NCBI RefSeq assembly: GCF_046271865.1
Contig: NZ_CP176580.1
Coordinates: 3,968,001 to 4,032,000, forward strand
DNA: 64,000 nt
Source of the DNA: Nitrincola salilacus
GTDB lineage: Bacteria > Pseudomonadota > Gammaproteobacteria > Pseudomonadales > Balneatricaceae
Direction: 5' to 3'
The translations under genes were made by a program, and so were the position numbers. The notes under the pieces are model-generated. The model was not told where the DNA came from, did not search any database, and saw only the letters and a list, made by a program, of their open reading frames with translations. Positions 25,968 to 34,773 of the stretch are shown here, piece by piece (the stretch's first letter is position 1; every line of letters starts with the position of its first letter).

Positions 25968-26714
25968 TCAACGATAACGCGCCAGGATTTTTTCCACTTC
26001 ACCTGACTCCCTCAACTGATCCAACGCCCCTTGCAGGGAGTTAACAATTTCATCCGGAGTATCCGGGTGCAATGCGTAATACAGAGGTGACTCATCCAGC
26101 ACATGCACCACTTCAAACTCCTCGGTCTCATACCCCAGCTCACGCATTCGCCACAGCGCCACATCCTCGCCATAAGCCCACAGATCAATGCGTCCGGCAT
26201 GCAACATGCGCGCAGCACTGTCGTTCGAAGCCACCCAGCGGACCAAATCTGGCTCAGTGCCGTACTCCAGCAGCAACTGCTCGGCAACATCCTCGCGGAT
26301 CACCGCGATCTGCAAAGCCTGTCCATTCAGATCATCAATGGATGACACGCTGAGCTCACTATCTCTTCGTGCCAGCAGAACATTACGGCTGAGCACTATC
26401 GGGCCCACCCATTTGAACAACTTTTCACGTGCGTCAGTACGCGTGGTGGCAAACAGAACGGTATTGGGTAAACGCTGCACCATCTCATATCCACGCGCCC
26501 AGGGCAGATACTGGATATCCTCGCGCCGGGCTTCAGCATTGAGATGGATCAACATCGCCTCAAGCATATCCACAGATATCCCCTGCAGACGTCCATCCTG
26601 CTGAAAATTGACCGGCGGATACTCCTCGGTCACAAAGGTGAGGTCGTCTATCTCTACCGCTACAGCCGTCTGAATCATCACACAACTGAACAGCACCAGC
26701 AGCCAGTGTTTCAT
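25968..26714 (-). CDS. periplasmic solute-binding protein inserted in the sia operon
   Basis: 248 residues with a signal peptide (MKHWLLVLFSCVMIQTAVAVE, cleavage after about residue 19). It has the bacterial extracellular solute-binding family 3 fold: VTEEYPPVNFQQDGRLQGISVDML, DDLNGQALQIAVIREDVAEQLL, GRIDLWAYGEDVALWRMRELG, and a C-terminal EIVNSLQGALDQLRESGEVEKILARY. No permease or ATPase is nearby, so it probably acts as a sensor rather than a transporter subunit. It lies 17 bp from siaA and 130 bp from siaB, between parts of a normally compact operon. A role in feeding a ligand signal to SiaA is inferred from position only. Confidence 0.85.
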   Translation of the reverse strand: MKHWLLVLFSCVMIQTAVAVEIDDLTFVTEEYPPVNFQQDGRLQGISVDMLEAMLIHLNAEARREDIQYLPWARGYEMVQRLPNTVLFATTRTDAREKLFKWVGPIVLSRNVLLARRDSELSVSSIDDLNGQALQIAVIREDVAEQLLLEYGTEPDLVRWVASNDSAARMLHAGRIDLWAYGEDVALWRMRELGYETEEFEVVHVLDESPLYYALHPDTPDEIVNSLQGALDQLRESGEVEKILARYR

Positions 26715-26731
26715 CGTCGCTCCCGTTGGTT

Positions 26732-28417
26732 CTACAAGGGTGTAAAACCTATTAATGTCATATCATCCCGACGCGGTTCCTGACCACGGTATTGCGACAG
26801 GAACGCTTCAATGGTCGACAACTGCTCGGCCATTGGCATATCCGAGTGCTCTTCAATGACCTGAGTGAGTCGCTTGCGCCCCAGCAAACGGCCTCTTTCC
26901 CCACCGATATGATCATGCATCCCATCGGTGAGCATATAAAACGACATCCCTTCGCTGACAGGTACTACATGCTCCTGAAAAGACTCAGGAACCGCCTGCG
27001 TACGATAACCAAGGCTCATCCGATCTCCGCGTATCGAAATTGCCTGTTTATTCTGCACATAGATCAGCGGCAGATTCGCTCCGGCAAAAGTCACGGTGGA
27101 AAGCGCCGGATCCCAGACACAGATCGCGGCATCCAGACCATCGTCCGAATCAGATCCCGGCCGGTCCTGCCGCAGCCTTGCGCGCACTGCATCATCCAGT
27201 TGCAACAGCACCTGAGCCGGTCGACATTCATGACTCTTGTGCAGTATCTGATCCAGCGCAGAGGCCACTACCAGCGTCATGAATGCACCGGGAACTCCAT
27301 GCCCCGTACAATCAATAATAGCCATAAAACTGCGACCGTTAATATTTTCGAGCCAGAAATAATCTCCACCAACCAGATGCAGTGGTTCCCAGCAGACATG
27401 AATCTCGCGCAACTGCCCACCCAGCGCCTGCTTATCAGGCAGCAGCGCGGTTTGAATACGCCGCGCATACTGGATACTTTCGACCAGCAGTCTATTAGTG
27501 CGATCCAGCTCTTTATGCGCCTCATCCAGACGGCTGAAAGCCTGCTCCGTTTCATCCTTTTCCCGTGCCAGCGACTCCAGCGTCACCTGCAACTCATGGG
27601 TGCGCTCTTCAACCAGTTGCTCCAGCCCTTCGGTGAGTTTTTTCAGCTCACGCTGCGCCGTATCTCTCTGCTCCAGCCCTCGCTGAAACTCAGTCAGCAG
27701 CTTATTGAAGCTGCGCGTCAGTAACCCCAGCTCATCCTTATCATGCCCTATATGGGACTCGATAGTGCCTTTGCCTGGTTCAGAAGGATCAACAGCAGCG
27801 ATACCATGACTGACCCTGACCAAAGGCCGGGTGATCAGATAATAGAACAGCAGCATCGCACTGAGGCTGACCACCACGGCACGCAGCAGTCCGGTATAGA
27901 AGTTGACCCGGGCCCGCTCGACAAAACGACTGGTCAACTCCTGAGCATTCAGCATCAACTCGAGCTGACCCACTTCATGACTGACAGCAGGTGATGCGTG
28001 ATAAATAAGAGGAACGGAATAGGAAACGATATCACCGAACAGACGCTCAGACAGCCAGCCGGTTGTGGATAAAGGCTCAGTGGAACCCTGCCCCAATACA
28101 TCGCCGAAGTTATCGGTCATACGAACATGCGCAATGGTCTGTCGCTGCAGTAACCCATCAACCACACCCAGTGCCAGTTCGGAATTGATCTGGAAGGCAG
28201 CTTCGCTGGCTGAGCCCTTGACCATCTCGATAGTTTGCTGGGTATCTGTTTCAAACTCTTCGCGCATCGACTGCCAGTTGAGGTACAGTTCGAGCACACT
28301 GCCGATGATGCCAACCACCAGCACTAATAATAGAATAGCCACAGCCTGCTTGGTATTCAGGCTGTGTCGCAGGAGTATTCCGTCTGTGCCAGACGCCGAA
28401 TCATGTTGGCTGGCCAT
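26732..28417 (-). CDS. siaA: SiaA, membrane PP2C-type phosphatase
   Basis: 561 residues from MASQHDSASG, with GGGAGG-type ribosome binding site about 10 bases upstream; the frame is open to 28468 with weaker starts. A helix (about 22-43), a periplasmic sensor segment, a second helix (about 180-200), a HAMP linker with ESHIGHDKDELGLL and a coiled coil (about 255-330) come first. The SpoIIE/PP2C phosphatase domain follows: LVGGDYFWLENING, IDCTGHGVPGAFMTLV, DDGLDAAICVWDP and MLTDGMHDHIGGERG. SiaA dephosphorylates SiaC, turning on SiaD. First gene of the operon. Confidence 0.9.
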   Translation of the reverse strand: MASQHDSASGTDGILLRHSLNTKQAVAILLLVLVVGIIGSVLELYLNWQSMREEFETDTQQTIEMVKGSASEAAFQINSELALGVVDGLLQRQTIAHVRMTDNFGDVLGQGSTEPLSTTGWLSERLFGDIVSYSVPLIYHASPAVSHEVGQLELMLNAQELTSRFVERARVNFYTGLLRAVVVSLSAMLLFYYLITRPLVRVSHGIAAVDPSEPGKGTIESHIGHDKDELGLLTRSFNKLLTEFQRGLEQRDTAQRELKKLTEGLEQLVEERTHELQVTLESLAREKDETEQAFSRLDEAHKELDRTNRLLVESIQYARRIQTALLPDKQALGGQLREIHVCWEPLHLVGGDYFWLENINGRSFMAIIDCTGHGVPGAFMTLVVASALDQILHKSHECRPAQVLLQLDDAVRARLRQDRPGSDSDDGLDAAICVWDPALSTVTFAGANLPLIYVQNKQAISIRGDRMSLGYRTQAVPESFQEHVVPVSEGMSFYMLTDGMHDHIGGERGRLLGRKRLTQVIEEHSDMPMAEQLSTIEAFLSQYRGQEPRRDDMTLIGFTPL

Positions 28418-28585
28418 TGAGTGCATGCCTCCCAGCTGCATTATCGGGGTACGTTTGAAATCCCGCACCTGTCGTTCAAACCTAAGTGCAGTTACCCGTC
28501 AACTCAATGTAAAGTATTCTCAGTGCTCCGGCAAGGTTGGAGCGGACTCAACAGACGAAAGAATAAGACATTTATTTATTAGAAA

Positions 28586-29248
28586 TTAAAGGATTTGTGT
28601 ATTAACAGAGAGCTGCCCGGGCAGTTCAACCAGCAACTCATCACCCGATTTTGCCTCACCCACACCCGCCGGCGTTCCGGTCAGAACAATATCGCCCGGC
28701 TGCAGCGTAAACCACTGGCTGATATAGCTGATCAACTGCACAATCGGGTTCAACATCTGTGCACTGCTGCCATCCTGGCGCACCTCGCCATTCACGCTCA
28801 GGCGCAAAGGGATATCTGTCAGCTCACCCACTTTTTCAGTCTGAATAAATGCCGACACCGGGCAACTGCCATCAAACGCCTTGGCTTTTTCCCAGGGCTG
28901 CCCCTTCTCTTTCAGCTTGCTCTGCAGATCGCGCAGCGTCATATCCAGTGCCAGACCCACGCCGACTATCGCATCTGCCGCTGTCTGCTCATCCGCTTTC
29001 GTCAACGTCTTGCCGATCAACAGCGCCAGCTCAGTTTCAAAATGGATGCAGCCCTGCCCCTCTGGCAACGAAAAAGGCTGAGCCATATCCAGCAGCGATG
29101 TGGAGGGTTTGATAAAGAGAATCGGCTCACTGGGAATCGGGTTATTCAGCTCTTTCGCGTGTTCTGCATAATTTCGACCGACACACACCACCTTACCGGC
29201 TGGCAGATCGCAGGGAGTACCGTCTGCAAAAAGATGTTGATAAGCCAT
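28586..29248 (-). CDS. fumarylacetoacetate hydrolase family protein
   Basis: 220 residues, a single FAH domain of the short YcgM/acylpyruvate hydrolase type. CVGRNYAEHAKELN, the metal ligands in HFETELALLIGK (E-x-E), ALDMTLRDLQ, the KAFDGSCPVSAF lysine, and TGTPAGVGEAKSGDELLVELPG are all present. Members hydrolyse C-C bonds of acylpyruvates or decarboxylate oxaloacetate; the substrate is not decidable here. Monocistronic or leading into the MFS region. Confidence 0.85.
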   Translation of the reverse strand: MAYQHLFADGTPCDLPAGKVVCVGRNYAEHAKELNNPIPSEPILFIKPSTSLLDMAQPFSLPEGQGCIHFETELALLIGKTLTKADEQTAADAIVGVGLALDMTLRDLQSKLKEKGQPWEKAKAFDGSCPVSAFIQTEKVGELTDIPLRLSVNGEVRQDGSSAQMLNPIVQLISYISQWFTLQPGDIVLTGTPAGVGEAKSGDELLVELPGQLSVNTQIL

Positions 29249-29267
29249 GCTGCTTCCTTAAATCATT

Positions 29268-29304
29268 GGTGTAAAAATAGGTGTAGAAAATAGGTATAAA
29301 AAGC
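29268..29304. repeat. three 12-13-bp tandem units between the FAH and MFS genes
   Basis: GGTGTAAAAATA, GGTGTAGAAAATA, GGTATAAAAAGC, filling most of the gap between the two genes. Confidence 0.8.
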
Positions 29305-29309
29305 ACTGT

Positions 29310-30503
29310 TCAACTCACAAGTGCCGAGCGCCGCTGCCAGAGCAACAGCATAGCCGCACAGGCAAGCGTCAGCGAGAAAATTATCAGTGATCCGACCACA
29401 ACACCACTCCATCCGGCCTGTTGCCAGAAGGGTGCAAGATACAGCCCACCGGTACTGGCACCCATATAGTAGAACACCAGATAGAGCGACGACGCACTGG
29501 CCTTGGCATGCTGCGCTTGATGGCTGACCCAGCTACTGGCACAGGAGTGAGTGATAAAGAAGCCAAAACTGTTGATAAACAAACCCGCGATGATCGCCAC
29601 CAGACTCGGCAACAGCGTCAGCAGAGTACCGCACATCAGAATTACTATGCCCAGCGCCATGCACAGAGGCTGCGACAAGCGCTGCGCAACACGCCCCGAG
29701 ATGGCAGAGCCAAAAGTGCCAGTCAGATAGGTCAGAAACAACATACCCAGCATTGCGGTGGACAAACGGTAGGGATCCTCCACCAACACAAAGGTGATAT
29801 AGCTGTATTGATTGACGAAGATAAAGAAATTAAAGCCACCGATAATATAAGCCAGCAGCAACGGTGGGTTACGCAGATGCCCGCTGATATCTCCCAGAAT
29901 TCTTCTGATGTTCAGCCCCTGCGGCCGGAAGTGCTGCGACGCCGGCAACAGACGAAACACCAGCGCCAGACAAACAAAGCTGACCAGCGCCATCATCATG
30001 AACACGCCAGACAACCCCAGAGACTCGGCCGTAAAACCACCCACCAGACGCCCGGCGATCCCACCCAGACTATTGGCACTGACATAAAGACCAACCGCCA
30101 GCAACAAGCCTTTGCGAGAAAACTCATCCCCCATATAAGCGATGGCGATCGCCGGCACACCGGCCAGAAAGAAGCCCTGAATACCGCGTAACAGCAGCAA
30201 CTGCTCATAACTGCTCACCAGACTCAGCGCCAGTGTGGAAGCGGTAACACCACACAGAGTCATCAGCATGATACCGCGCCGCCCCACTGCATCAGACAAC
30301 GGGCCATAAAACAGCAACGACAGACTCAGCGTCAGGGTAGCCAGAGTAAAGCTCCAGCTCGCCTGCACTGCCGTGATATTGAACTCGCCAGCCAGCATCG
30401 GCAGCAGTGGCTGGGTCACATACAGGTTCGCAAACACCATAAAGGAGGCCAGACACAACGCCGCGGTGGCGCGCCAGAATTGTGGACTGTCGGATTCTAT
30501 CAT
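29310..30503 (-). CDS. MFS transporter, YnfM/Bcr-like drug or metabolite exporter
   Basis: 397 residues from MIESDSPQFWRAT, with GGAG 6 bases before the ATG. The frame runs 729 bases further upstream across the divergent LysR gene, but that part is antisense noise. Twelve hydrophobic helices. MFS signature in the loop after helix 2: FYGPLSDAVGRRGIM. LLLLRGIQGFFLAGVPAIAIAYMGDEF is helix 4-5. Divergent from a LysR-type regulator, the usual layout for regulated efflux; the substrate is unknown. Confidence 0.85.
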   Translation of the reverse strand: MIESDSPQFWRATAALCLASFMVFANLYVTQPLLPMLAGEFNITAVQASWSFTLATLTLSLSLLFYGPLSDAVGRRGIMLMTLCGVTASTLALSLVSSYEQLLLLRGIQGFFLAGVPAIAIAYMGDEFSRKGLLLAVGLYVSANSLGGIAGRLVGGFTAESLGLSGVFMMMALVSFVCLALVFRLLPASQHFRPQGLNIRRILGDISGHLRNPPLLLAYIIGGFNFFIFVNQYSYITFVLVEDPYRLSTAMLGMLFLTYLTGTFGSAISGRVAQRLSQPLCMALGIVILMCGTLLTLLPSLVAIIAGLFINSFGFFITHSCASSWVSHQAQHAKASASSLYLVFYYMGASTGGLYLAPFWQQAGWSGVVVGSLIIFSLTLACAAMLLLWQRRSALVS

Positions 30504-30514
30504 CGTCTGCTCCG

Positions 30515-30550
30515 TGGTCTTGAATTGATGGTCTTGATTGATCGGATTGA
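30515..30550. repeat. 13-14-bp tandem units in the MFS/LysR promoter
   Basis: TGGTCTTGAATTGA, TGGTCTTGATTGA and a partial TCGGATTGA, directly upstream of the MFS ribosome binding site. The duplicated TTGA-type half sites could matter for LysR binding. Confidence 0.7.
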
Positions 30551-30632
30551 CAGGAACGATGAACAGCATAACAATTGCCACAGGATCAATATAATATATA
30601 GTTATTATCAAACCCATCAGAAAGATTGATAG

Positions 30633-31526
30633 ATGAACCCAAAAGTACTGCGTTACTTTGTCGCCGTTGCCGAACTCAACAGTTTTACCGCCGCAGCTGA
30701 AAAGCTCCATGTGGCGCAACCCGCTGTCAGCATGGCGATTCAGAAGCTGGAGCAGGGTTTTGGCCTGCAGCTTTTCCATCGACAGGAGCGGCGGGTCAGC
30801 CTGACCGACGAGGGCAAAGCCTTCCTGCCTCATGCACGCCGTATTCTGCAGGCCCAGGCCGATGCAGAGCTCGCCATGGCCGAACTGAGCGGATTGCAAA
30901 GTGGCGAGGTGAAAGTCGGCATCCCCGGCATGCTGGGCTCTTACTACTTTCCACCGCTGCTGATGGCCTTTCGTCATCTTTACCCGCGCCTGCAGCTGTC
31001 CGTTATGGAGTCCGGCACGCGCAAGTTGCAACAGATGCTGCTCAGCGGTGAATTGGACATCGCCGTGATCGTGGCCGATAAGCTGCCGGATGGCCTCGAA
31101 GCCTGTCACTTTCTGCGCGCACAGATGATGGTGGTGATGCCGGAAGACCATCCGCTGGCCAGTGAAGAGTCCATCACCCTGGATGCACTGTTGGCCGAAG
31201 AGTTGGTACTGTTCAAAGAGGGCTACTTCCATCGTGAAGTACTCGACAAACTGATTGCCGACAGCCAGATCACACCCCGTATCGGTTTCGAGACCAACCT
31301 GATTCCATTGATCAAACAGATCGTGCGCCAGGGGTTTGGCATCAGCACCCTGCTGGAGATGGTGATCAGCGATGACCCCACACTGGTTGCACGCCCTTTT
31401 CGTGAACCGGTGTGGCTCGATCTGTCACTCGCCTGGCGGCGCGAGGGCTATATCTCCCGTGCCAACCGCAGTTTTATCGACTTTATCGTGCAGCAGGCGC
31501 AGCTGAATCCACCACAGAGCCAATGA
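30633..31526 (+). CDS. LysR-family transcriptional regulator
   Basis: 297 residues. An N-terminal winged helix-turn-helix (LRYFVAVAELNSFTAAAEKLHVAQPAVSMAIQKLEQGFGLQLFHR) is followed by a LysR substrate-binding domain from about residue 90 (GEVKVGIPGMLGSYYFPPLLMAF ... GELDIAVIVADKLPDGLEA ... RQGFGISTLLEMV). Divergent from the MFS transporter, which is its likely target; autoregulation is usual for the family. Confidence 0.92.
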   Translation: MNPKVLRYFVAVAELNSFTAAAEKLHVAQPAVSMAIQKLEQGFGLQLFHRQERRVSLTDEGKAFLPHARRILQAQADAELAMAELSGLQSGEVKVGIPGMLGSYYFPPLLMAFRHLYPRLQLSVMESGTRKLQQMLLSGELDIAVIVADKLPDGLEACHFLRAQMMVVMPEDHPLASEESITLDALLAEELVLFKEGYFHREVLDKLIADSQITPRIGFETNLIPLIKQIVRQGFGISTLLEMVISDDPTLVARPFREPVWLDLSLAWRREGYISRANRSFIDFIVQQAQLNPPQSQ

Positions 31527-31604
31527 CAGCAACACCTCGGCTGCATTATTATGGCACCTGGTATCACCTTATAACCCTGAGCTATTTCTACTGGAGACAC
31601 TGCA

Positions 31605-31886
31605 ATGCTGAGCGTAAACGAATACTTTGACGGCAAGGTCAAATCCATAGCCTTTGAGTCGGCCGGTCAACCCGTCACCTCCGGTGTGATGGCAGCAGGT
31701 GACTATACCTTCGGCACCAGCCAGGACGAGCTGATGAAAGTGGTCTGTGGCGAGCTGGTCGTCAAACTGCCGGGCAGCGATGAATGGCAGTCTTTCCCCG
31801 CCGGCACCGAGTTCAACGTTGCAGCTAATCAGTCGTTTGATCTGAAAGTGGCTGAGACAACCGCTTACCTCTGTTTCTACAGCTGA
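31605..31886 (+). CDS. ppnP: pyrimidine/purine nucleoside phosphorylase PpnP
   Basis: A 93-residue single cupin domain (former DUF1255). NEYFDGKVKSIAF, VMAAGDYTFGTSQDELMKVVCGELVVKLPG, FPAGTEFNVAANQSFDLKV and YLCFYS match the family. It phosphorolyses many nucleosides to base and ribose-1-phosphate. Downstream hairpin with a short U-tract. Confidence 0.93.
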   Translation: MLSVNEYFDGKVKSIAFESAGQPVTSGVMAAGDYTFGTSQDELMKVVCGELVVKLPGSDEWQSFPAGTEFNVAANQSFDLKVAETTAYLCFYS

Positions 31887-31894
31887 TCAGGCGG

Positions 31895-31921
31895 GCCGAT
31901 CACCTGAGTGTGATCGGCTTT
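31895..31921 (+). terminator. terminator after ppnP
   Basis: Nine-bp stem GCCGATCAC / GTGATCGGC, loop CTGAGT, followed by TTT. Confidence 0.7.
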
Positions 31922-32068
31922 CAGTATCAGTTCCATTCATCTGAGGATGAATATTTCCACACTATAAAAAGGTCGCAATAGCAACACCAGAGGTCGTATT
32001 GTGCTAAAATCCCGGCCCTGACATCATCCCGGCGGATCATCCGCCCAGCCAGTAAGAGTTGCCTGAAC

Positions 32069-33301
32069 ATGAGCAAAACGACGTCTCTCGATAAGAGCAA
32101 GATCAAGATCCTGCTGCTTGAAGGTGTGCATCAGTCTGCTATTGATACACTCCATGCACAGGGTTACACCAACATCGAAGCACACGCTGGCTCACTGCCG
32201 GAAGCTGAGCTGATCGAGCGCGTCAAGGATGCGCACTTCATTGGCATCCGCTCCCGTACCCAGCTGACTGCACAGGTGTTCGAAGCGGCTGAAAAACTGG
32301 TAGCGGTTGGCTGCTTCTGCATCGGCACCAATCAGGTGGACCTGATGGCAGCAACCCGCGGCGGTATCGCGGTGTTCAACGCGCCCTACTCCAACACCCG
32401 CTCGGTGGCGGAACTGGTACTGGCCGAAGCGATCATCCTGCTGCGTGGTGTGGCAGAAAAGAACGCCAAGGCACATCGTGGCGTCTGGCTGAAAAGCGCC
32501 GCCAACTCTTACGAAATCCGTGGCAAAAAGCTGGGCATCGTTGGCTACGGCAGTATCGGCTCGCAGTTGAGCGTACTGGCCGAAGGTCTGGGCATGGAGG
32601 TCTACTTCTACGACGTCATCACCAAGCTGCCACTGGGCAACGCCAAACAGATCGGCTCACTGCCTGAACTGCTCGGCATCTGCGACATCGTCACCCTGCA
32701 CGTGCCGGAACTGGCTTCCACACGCAACATGATCGGCGCCACTCAGTTTGATCAGATGAAGCAGGATGCGATCTTCATCAACGCCGCCCGCGGCACCGCT
32801 GTGGATATCGAAGCCCTGTGTGGCGCGCTGGAGAGTGGCAAACTGCTCGGCGCAGCGATCGACGTCTTCCCGGTTGAACCCCGCAGCAACAAAGATGAGT
32901 TCATCAGCCCGTTGCGCGGCTTCGACAATGTAATCCTGACCCCACACGTGGGCGGCTCCACCATGGAAGCCCAGGAAAACATCGGTTATGAAGTGGCCGA
33001 AAAGCTGATCAAATACAGCGACAACGGTTCCTCCATCACCTCGGTCAACTTCCCTGAAGTGGCCCTGCCGGAACACCCTGGCAGCCACCGCCTGCTGCAT
33101 ATTCACGAGAATATTCCGGGCGTGCTGTCCAAGATCAACAACGTGTTCTCCGAGAACAACATCAACATCAGCGGTCAGTATCTGCAGACCAACGACAAGG
33201 TGGGTTATGTCGTCATCGATATCAATGCCGATCACTCTGCCAAAGCGCTGGACAAGCTGAACCTGATCGAAGGCACTATCCGCTGCCGTCGACTCTTCTG
33301 A
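32069..33301 (+). CDS. serA: D-3-phosphoglycerate dehydrogenase
   Basis: First enzyme of serine synthesis; 410 residues, the E. coli-type length. FIGIRSRTQLTAQVFE and VGCFCIGTNQVDL lie in the substrate domain. The NAD-binding loop is GIVGYGSIGSQLSVLAEGLGM. The catalytic set is NAARGTAVDIEAL (Arg), DVFPVEP (Glu) and LTPHVGGST (His). A C-terminal ACT domain (about 338-410, HRLLHIHENIPGVLSKINN) carries serine feedback inhibition. A strong terminator follows. Confidence 0.97.
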   Translation: MSKTTSLDKSKIKILLLEGVHQSAIDTLHAQGYTNIEAHAGSLPEAELIERVKDAHFIGIRSRTQLTAQVFEAAEKLVAVGCFCIGTNQVDLMAATRGGIAVFNAPYSNTRSVAELVLAEAIILLRGVAEKNAKAHRGVWLKSAANSYEIRGKKLGIVGYGSIGSQLSVLAEGLGMEVYFYDVITKLPLGNAKQIGSLPELLGICDIVTLHVPELASTRNMIGATQFDQMKQDAIFINAARGTAVDIEALCGALESGKLLGAAIDVFPVEPRSNKDEFISPLRGFDNVILTPHVGGSTMEAQENIGYEVAEKLIKYSDNGSSITSVNFPEVALPEHPGSHRLLHIHENIPGVLSKINNVFSENNINISGQYLQTNDKVGYVVIDINADHSAKALDKLNLIEGTIRCRRLF

Positions 33302-33309
33302 TGTTCTTG

Positions 33310-33346
33310 CTCCGGGGCGGCGTGGCTGCCTCGGAGTAACTTTTTA
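33310..33346 (+). terminator. rho-independent terminator of serA
   Basis: A stem of about 12 bp (33310-33321 with 33325-33336, starting CTCCG / CGGAG, two wobble pairs) with a 3-base loop, then TAACTTTTTAT. Confidence 0.85.
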
Positions 33347-33400
33347 TAGCTTACTCCTTATAGCTTACTCTTTATAGCTTACTACCTTATAGCTTAAACC
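33344..33400. repeat. four 14-15-bp tandem units between serA and the hydrolase
   Basis: TTATAGCTTACTCC, TTATAGCTTACTCT, TTATAGCTTACTACC, TTATAGCTTAAACC. The last unit contains the stop codon of the convergent hydrolase gene. Confidence 0.9.
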
Positions 33401-34398
33401 TTACCTTCAACTGCCTTCAGCGCCTTGCCGATCGCACCAAACACCTCACGCCGTACCGGGATCGACTCATTCACCAGATGATGCCGCGCTCCCTCAACCA
33501 CATGAATCTCCGGCCCTGCATAGATCCTGCGCAACACCTCCAGATTATGTTGCCAATCCACCGTCTGATCCGCTGTGCCCTGAATAATCAATGGGCGAAC
33601 CTGCTGTATTTGCACCTGCTCGATCCACTTGACCCACTCCAGCATCGCCCCTATCCAGCGCACGCTGATTGAACGATACTGCAACGGATCCTCGCGGCGC
33701 ACGAAATTCAGAAAAGCCTGATCAGCCGAATTGTCTGAATAGGTGCGATGTATCCGCTTCAGCATCCAACCGAACCAGCGATACTTCATATCGATCAGCT
33801 TCATATGACTGGGCCGGATCAGTGGTGCCAGCAATATCATGCGCGCCACCGGCAGATCCGACTGCACGATCTGATGCGTCATTGAAATAGCCCCGCCGGT
33901 ACTCTGCCCGACCAACACCATCGGCTGTACCAGATCACGCTGATGTTCTCGCATCAAACCACCGAGCTGTCGCACATAGGTGCCGAACTCATCTACCATC
34001 AAAGGCTCGCCACCCGACAACCCATGGCCGGGCAGATCATAGATCAGCACATTCCAACGTTGTGCCAGCAGATAGCGGATCAGATGCACATAGATCCCGG
34101 CATGATCAGTAAAACCATGTACCACCAGCACCGTCCCCTTGGCGCGCTGCACCCGGAAATGCTGAACCACCAGCTCGGCCCCTTCGAGAAACAACGTGCC
34201 GATACTGTAACCGGCATCCTCTGCCAACTGATCAAGACCATAAAAGGTCAGGTAGTCACGCAACATCGGACCACACAGGGTATCTTCAAGCGGATCAAAC
34301 TCACCCAGACTCTCGCGCACACCTGCAGCCGTAAAAACAGCCGCCTCTCTTTTAACCCGCTCCGCTCCATCACCCATGTTCAAATCCTGATAATGCAT
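33394..34398 (-). CDS. alpha/beta hydrolase, monoacylglycerol-lipase-like
   Basis: 334 residues from MHYQDLNMGDG, with GGAGGAG 8 bases upstream; an ATG 21 bases earlier lacks such a site. A serine-hydrolase lipase fold: oxyanion motif VLVVHGFTDHAGIY, YDLPGHGLSGGEP, nucleophile elbow LVGQSTGGAIS, acid IQGTADQTVDW and histidine EGARHHLVNE. No signal peptide. Likely a lysophospholipase or monoglyceride lipase; substrate not determinable. Confidence 0.87.
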   Translation of the reverse strand: MHYQDLNMGDGAERVKREAAVFTAAGVRESLGEFDPLEDTLCGPMLRDYLTFYGLDQLAEDAGYSIGTLFLEGAELVVQHFRVQRAKGTVLVVHGFTDHAGIYVHLIRYLLAQRWNVLIYDLPGHGLSGGEPLMVDEFGTYVRQLGGLMREHQRDLVQPMVLVGQSTGGAISMTHQIVQSDLPVARMILLAPLIRPSHMKLIDMKYRWFGWMLKRIHRTYSDNSADQAFLNFVRREDPLQYRSISVRWIGAMLEWVKWIEQVQIQQVRPLIIQGTADQTVDWQHNLEVLRRIYAGPEIHVVEGARHHLVNESIPVRREVFGAIGKALKAVEGKV

Positions 34399-34773
34399 AA
34401 ATTCGGCTCCTCCCGCCATATACCATATTCACCATGATCTGTGAGGAAGATGACAAACAGATAACGCCCGGCGCAGAAGGTTCACTCTCTTGTGCATAAC
34501 TCAGCGCATTAAAGTTGACTGAAAGGTCAAACAAGTTTCTAATGTAACCGCATTTTTTTTCTGATAAGATCCAAATTGTACACAACTTCAGTGAACTTCA
34601 CTGAAAACACCGCTGCCAGACTCTCATACTTTAGATTCGTTCAGGCACGAAAACGCGACAAAGGCTGCTTTTTGCGCTATTGTCGCAACGCACAATTCCA
34701 AGATCTATTATCATTCCCGAAGCAAGCTGCCTCGCGCCGGCTCGGGAAAGGCTACAGCTATGAGGCATTAATC
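34399..34773. other. glcB upstream region without a supported gene
   Basis: 375 bases between the divergent hydrolase and malate synthase. It holds the promoters of both. TTGACTGAAAGGTCAA near 34513 has a -35-like box and a small TGA/TCA dyad. The malate-synthase frame is open here but lacks family similarity. Confidence 0.45.

Noticed and set aside
29310..31232. A 640-codon open frame suggesting a fusion of the MFS transporter with an N-terminal domain
   Set aside because: The extra N-terminal part is antisense to the LysR gene. A clear ribosome binding site and MFS start exist at 30503.
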